A stretch of 64,000 nucleotides of DNA from Prevotellaceae bacterium UBA1391 (lineage in GTDB: Bacteria > Bacteroidota > Bacteroidia > Bacteroidales > Bacteroidaceae). Positions 60,979-64,000 of the stretch are shown piece after piece. The notes under the pieces are model-generated. The model saw nothing but the letters and a program-made list of their open reading frames with translations, had not been told where the DNA came from and searched no databases. How positions within the stretch are numbered: position 1 is the first letter of the stretch; every line of letters begins with the position of its first letter. The translations under genes were made by a program, and so were the position numbers. The stretch lies in assembly GCA_002305265.1 (NCBI GenBank), contig DBQP01000010.1, forward strand, positions 174,180 to 238,179. Reading direction: 5' to 3'.

Positions 60979-62547
60979 TCAGTTCACGATGATTTCCATG
61001 GCGTAGGGCAGCGTGCGGTCGACGCCGTCCGGACCTGTGGCATGGACGCGCGAGATGATGAAACGTCGGCCGCGCTGGATGCGGCGGAACATGTCCATCT
61101 GGCGGTCGGAGAAGCTGGCGCCGGCCGACTTCTCCACGACGGAGTTGCCGAGGTTGTCCGTAAAGACGGTCTCGAAGCTGGTGACCTGGAACGGGATGTC
61201 GAGCAGGCCGTCGTCGATGGCGGCGCTCACGCCTTTGGCGCTGACAAGGCTGGCCTTCGCCACGGGACGTCCGCCTTTGTAGCGGGTGGTCTCGCCCTTG
61301 GCGTCGGTGAGCAGGATGTAGGCCGAGGGGTCGGGCAACTTGCGCACGTGGAAGTTGAATTTGCCCATCTCCTGCGCACGTCCTTCGTTCTGCGCGGTGA
61401 TGGTGATGGTGACGTCGCCGCTTGTGGCGGAGGGGACGGCGATGTACTGTCCGTCGGCGCGCTTGGTGAGCGTGCCGCCCGTCATCGAGGCCGCAATGCG
61501 GTTGATGGGCACGCCGGGCACACCCACGGAGATGGGGTTCTGGTAGCCGGCATAGAGCACGTTCATCATGGTGGCGGACACCGTGGCGGAGGGTTCCACC
61601 ACCGTGTACTTCTGCTCGAATTCGCGGCGAATCACGTCGCCGTTGCCGTTGGGCATCGTGAGGTAGCCACGCAGGGTGAAGTCGCCGGTGGAGTTGCACA
61701 CTGTCTCATAGAGGCCGCGGGAATTCTTGAGCAGCGTATTGCCGATGTAGATGTCGGGGCGCTGCGTCGTGTCGATGGCGGCCATGACGATCTGGGCCGA
61801 GAACTTGCCGCCGCGGACCACGGTGTGTGCGTTGGGGATGACGAAGGCGCTAATCTGGTTGACGCGCACGTCCTTCACGTCGATGTTGGAGACGAGCTGG
61901 TGGAGAATCTCGCTTTCGGCAAAGCGGACGTCATTCTGCAACTTCGTGAGCAGCGTGACGGCGGCCGCCACAGGCATATCCTCGAACATGGCTTCCTGCC
62001 AGTTCTTGCCGATGAGACCGGCGCGACGGGGCACCTCGGTCGAGAAGTTGTCGGCGATGATGTCCTTCTGCGTCGGGTCGACAACCATGCTGACGACCTT
62101 GTCGCGGTATTGATTGATGGCGTCGTAGAGCTCGCGCCCCTGCCCGATGCCTTCGGCCAGCATGACGTGGCTCGCGGCCTCCGTATTGTCTCGGTTGCGG
62201 ATGTCGCTGAGGTCAGCGTCCGAGCCGTCGGCATAGCGCACGATCTGCAGCTTCAGCTGTTCGGCATAGTTGCAGAGCGAGTCGGACATCTGCTTCACGT
62301 AGACGGCCTTGTCGTACCACGGGCGCACTTTCTCGGGGTTTTCCTTGAGCGCTTGTTCAAGCGAGGCAAAGATGTTCTGGTTCTGCGTGGTCGAATTGTT
62401 GGCCGAGCGGGTCAACCCATCGTTGACGAGCGTGAATCCGTTGAGCACATCGCTGCTGACGTTGAGGGCCAGCATGGCCATCAACACGATGTACATCAGA
62501 TTGATCATCTTCTGACGCGGCGATATTTTCTTAATGCGTATTGCCAT
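60979..62547 (-). CDS. gldM: T9SS motor protein GldM/PorM
   Basis: Inner-membrane-anchored motor component that, with GldL, uses proton-motive force to drive T9SS export. The 522-residue protein starts at 62547 (MAIRIKKISPRQKMINLMYI), has one N-terminal membrane helix (about 17-36, INLMYIVLMAMLALNVSSD) and a long periplasmic domain series with VNDGLTRSANNST, YQNPISVGVPGVPINRI and a C-terminal domain with FRRIQRGRRFIISRVHA. It lies between gldL and gldN. The longer frame upstream was rejected. Confidence 0.96.
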   Translation of the reverse strand: MAIRIKKISPRQKMINLMYIVLMAMLALNVSSDVLNGFTLVNDGLTRSANNSTTQNQNIFASLEQALKENPEKVRPWYDKAVYVKQMSDSLCNYAEQLKLQIVRYADGSDADLSDIRNRDNTEAASHVMLAEGIGQGRELYDAINQYRDKVVSMVVDPTQKDIIADNFSTEVPRRAGLIGKNWQEAMFEDMPVAAAVTLLTKLQNDVRFAESEILHQLVSNIDVKDVRVNQISAFVIPNAHTVVRGGKFSAQIVMAAIDTTQRPDIYIGNTLLKNSRGLYETVCNSTGDFTLRGYLTMPNGNGDVIRREFEQKYTVVEPSATVSATMMNVLYAGYQNPISVGVPGVPINRIAASMTGGTLTKRADGQYIAVPSATSGDVTITITAQNEGRAQEMGKFNFHVRKLPDPSAYILLTDAKGETTRYKGGRPVAKASLVSAKGVSAAIDDGLLDIPFQVTSFETVFTDNLGNSVVEKSAGASFSDRQMDMFRRIQRGRRFIISRVHATGPDGVDRTLPYAMEIIVN

Positions 62548-62740
62548 TGTAGGAGTGGTATGAGCGCGGACGGACTGCACGCCGGCCGTGCTGAATCTTC
62601 AACTATAACGTGTCCGATGGCCGGAGCTGTTGCATCCGGACGGCAGGGACAGTATGCCTGACAAGCAGGAAGAACCTGACCGTTCTTCAACTTCAGTCTT
62701 GCGCTGTGGAATCTAAGGAATGACGGACGGGCGAGCAATC

Positions 62741-63484
62741 CTACCCGATCTTCAGCTTCAGCGCCTCGATCATGCGGGAATAAACCTCGTTCAGCTCCTG
62801 AAGCTGCTCGGCGAGGCGCTTCGACTGCGTGTTGACGTCGTCGATCGTGGCCGACTGCTGGCCCACACTGCGGAGCTGCATCTCGTAGAAGCGGTTGATG
62901 CCCGTGAGCGTGCGGTTCATGTTCTCCATCTCCTCGCTGTCGCGGGTCAGGCGCGCCGACTGCTCGGCCACTTGCTTGAGCGTGCTCGTCAGCTCGCGGA
63001 GCTGGTCGACATAAGCCTGCGTGGCCTCGGCCATATCGGGAGATGCTGGCATTTTCTGTGCCTCTGCCAGCTGGGAGAAGTTCGCAGCCAATGCTGCGGC
63101 ATCGACGGGACCGGACGCTGCATTCGAACCTGCGCCAGCCGGCATGGCTGCAGCGACAACGGCCGCTTGGGCGACAGGACGCGTGGCCTGCACGACGTCA
63201 GGCACGGTTTCTACTTCTACTTCGCCACCCTCATCCGCAAAGTTGCTCTTCTCGTCGCCGTATCTCCACTGGCGCTCGAAGCCGCTGATGAAGAAAACGA
63301 TGACTTCCGTACCCATTCCGAGGAAGAGCATGAAGTTTGCACCTGCGATATGAGTGAGTTTGAAGAGCGCACCGAGAATCACGATGGCGGCTCCCCAGGA
63401 GTATGCCTTGTTCAAGAAGTCCTGTCCGCTCTCCGTCTCCATCCATGCCTGGATGGCAGTGAGTCTCTTCTTTCCGTTTGCCAT
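62741..63484 (-). CDS. gldL: T9SS motor protein GldL/PorL
   Basis: Inner-membrane partner of GldM. The 247-residue protein has two membrane helices (about 28-45, YSWGAAIVILGALFKLTHI, and 48-67, ANFMLFLGMGTEVIVFFISG), with the conserved Glu in GMGTEVIVF that is the proposed proton path. The C-terminal half is a cytoplasmic coiled coil (about 145-245, NRFYEMQLRSVGQQSATIDD). It is separated from gldM by 193 bases and from gldK by 248 bases that contain a repeat array, which is unusually loose for this operon. Confidence 0.96.
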   Translation of the reverse strand: MANGKKRLTAIQAWMETESGQDFLNKAYSWGAAIVILGALFKLTHIAGANFMLFLGMGTEVIVFFISGFERQWRYGDEKSNFADEGGEVEVETVPDVVQATRPVAQAAVVAAAMPAGAGSNAASGPVDAAALAANFSQLAEAQKMPASPDMAEATQAYVDQLRELTSTLKQVAEQSARLTRDSEEMENMNRTLTGINRFYEMQLRSVGQQSATIDDVNTQSKRLAEQLQELNEVYSRMIEALKLKIG

Positions 63485-63582
63485 AATATTGTTGTATGTG
63501 TTGTTTTCGAGGATTTATCTATCTTTCTCGCCACCGTCCGACGCCCAAGCATCCTGTCGCAGCCGCATCCCGGGCGGACCGG

Positions 63583-63758
63583 CAGCGCGAAGCATGTGCA
63601 TCTACAGCGCAGAAGTTATGTAAAAGCAACGCAGAGGATGTCTTTTAGTAGCGCAGAGAATATGCTTCAGCAGTGCGGAACTTGTGTTTCAGTAGCGCAG
63701 AGATTGTACATCGACAGCGCAGCGTGCATGCATCAGCGGCGCACGGAGCGCACTTTGC
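63583..63758. repeat. 22-bp tandem repeat with AGCGCAG core, running into the gldK end
   Basis: Units with (T/C)AGCGCAG or a one-base variant start at 63583, 63605, 63627, 63649, 63671, 63693, 63715 and 63737, each exactly 22 bp apart. Eight units are recognisable, and a ninth (AGCCGCAT at 63561) may precede them. The last two overlap the gldK stop codon (63733-63735) and its last seven codons. The second halves vary but often end in TTCAG or TTTTAG. Confidence 0.95.
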
Positions 63759-64000
63759 CAGTGGACCCTACTTGTGTCCGGACGCAACGGAAACCGATGA
63801 AGCTGCGCCCCACGTTCTGGTATTCGTTGGTGCGCCAAGCCGACTTGATGTAGCTTTCCGGATCTTTCCAGGAGCCTCCGCGCACGCTCTTTCGCTTGAG
63901 TGCATACGGATCTTCTTTGGCTGCATTGTAGCGGAGCTGCGGATTGAGGTCGCTCATGGAGAGCACGCCGGCCTCCGTGTAGACGGTACTGGTCCATTCC
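63733..64000 (-). CDS. gldK: T9SS protein GldK/PorK, C-terminal part
   Basis: Partial gene that runs off the right edge. The 88 visible codons encode the end of a formylglycine-generating-enzyme-like (FGE-sulfatase) domain: VRGGSWKDPESYIKSAWRTN and RSFIGFRCVRTQVGS. The GFRCVR word near the C-terminus is typical of GldK. GldK is an outer-membrane lipoprotein that forms a ring with GldN; its lipobox lies outside the window. It is the first of the visible four gld genes. Confidence 0.93.
   Translation of the reverse strand, partial: EWTSTVYTEAGVLSMSDLNPQLRYNAAKEDPYALKRKSVRGGSWKDPESYIKSAWRTNEYQNVGRSFIGFRCVRTQVGSTGKVRSVRR

Noticed and set aside
2357..63758. CRISPR arrays
   Set aside because: The repeats are 8-20 bases, unit length is 22, spacers are only about 12 bases and partly repeated, and no cas gene is present. 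CRISPR repeats and spacers are much longer.
1..64000. tRNA or rRNA genes
   Set aside because: I looked in the intergenic gaps for cloverleaf-like GTTCRANNC with a matching acceptor and for rRNA-conserved words and saw none. A covariance-model scan would be decisive.

Overview
The window is a GC-rich chromosome segment from a Bacteroidota member, most likely order Bacteroidales and Prevotellaceae-like. The evidence is a dcw cluster without murF, a FtsL-like protein and long FtsA of the Bacteroidota kind, promoters with the Bacteroidota -7 element TAnnTTTG, gldKLMN genes of the type IX secretion system (T9SS), and secreted proteins ending in T9SS-style C-terminal signals. No rRNA, tRNA, insertion sequence, phage gene or CRISPR array was found. 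Gene names come from reading motifs and gene order; no database search was run.

Layout. 0.2-2.3 kb: a secreted protein with repeated beta-sandwich modules. 2.7-22 kb, all on the minus strand: the division and cell-wall cluster, transcribed mraZ-rsmH-ftsL-ftsI-murE-mraY-murD-ftsW-murG-murC-ftsQ-ftsA-ftsZ-yqeY, with a candidate MraZ-bound promoter at about 22.3 kb. 22.9-26.6 kb: etfB-etfA-acyl-CoA dehydrogenase operon on the minus strand. 27-34 kb: a GH28 pectinase-like enzyme, free methionine-R-sulfoxide reductase, tsaE and dnaE. 34-45 kb: three large secreted proteins, namely a modular protein of unknown function, a GH27 alpha-galactosidase and a GH127 beta-L-arabinofuranosidase. With GH28 they suggest growth on pectin or arabinan-type plant glycans. 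45-59 kb: a Wzx/Wzy-type surface polysaccharide locus with initiating transferases, an SLBB export protein, two chain-length regulators, polymerase, flippase and four glycosyltransferases. 59.8-64 kb, minus strand: gldN, gldM, gldL and the 3' end of gldK, the T9SS core, which could export the proteins carrying C-terminal signals.

The most striking feature is not a gene. At least 14 intergenic gaps contain short arrays whose units step by 22 bp, or by 44 or 66 bp. The sequences differ between sites but the step hardly varies. Seven arrays share the perfect 10-bp palindrome GAAGGCCTTC, normally three copies exactly 22 bp apart. Others are built on GAACGCAGTC, GTTCCGAAAAT, GAAACNNCAT, AGCGCAG and other cores. 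Some arrays switch from one core to another without losing the 22-bp register. Most lie just downstream of a stop codon, and at tsaE, the GH27 gene and gldK the repeated sequence includes the end of the coding region. One array is a perfect 54-bp palindrome. This looks like a genome-wide 22-bp-phased intergenic system of unknown function.
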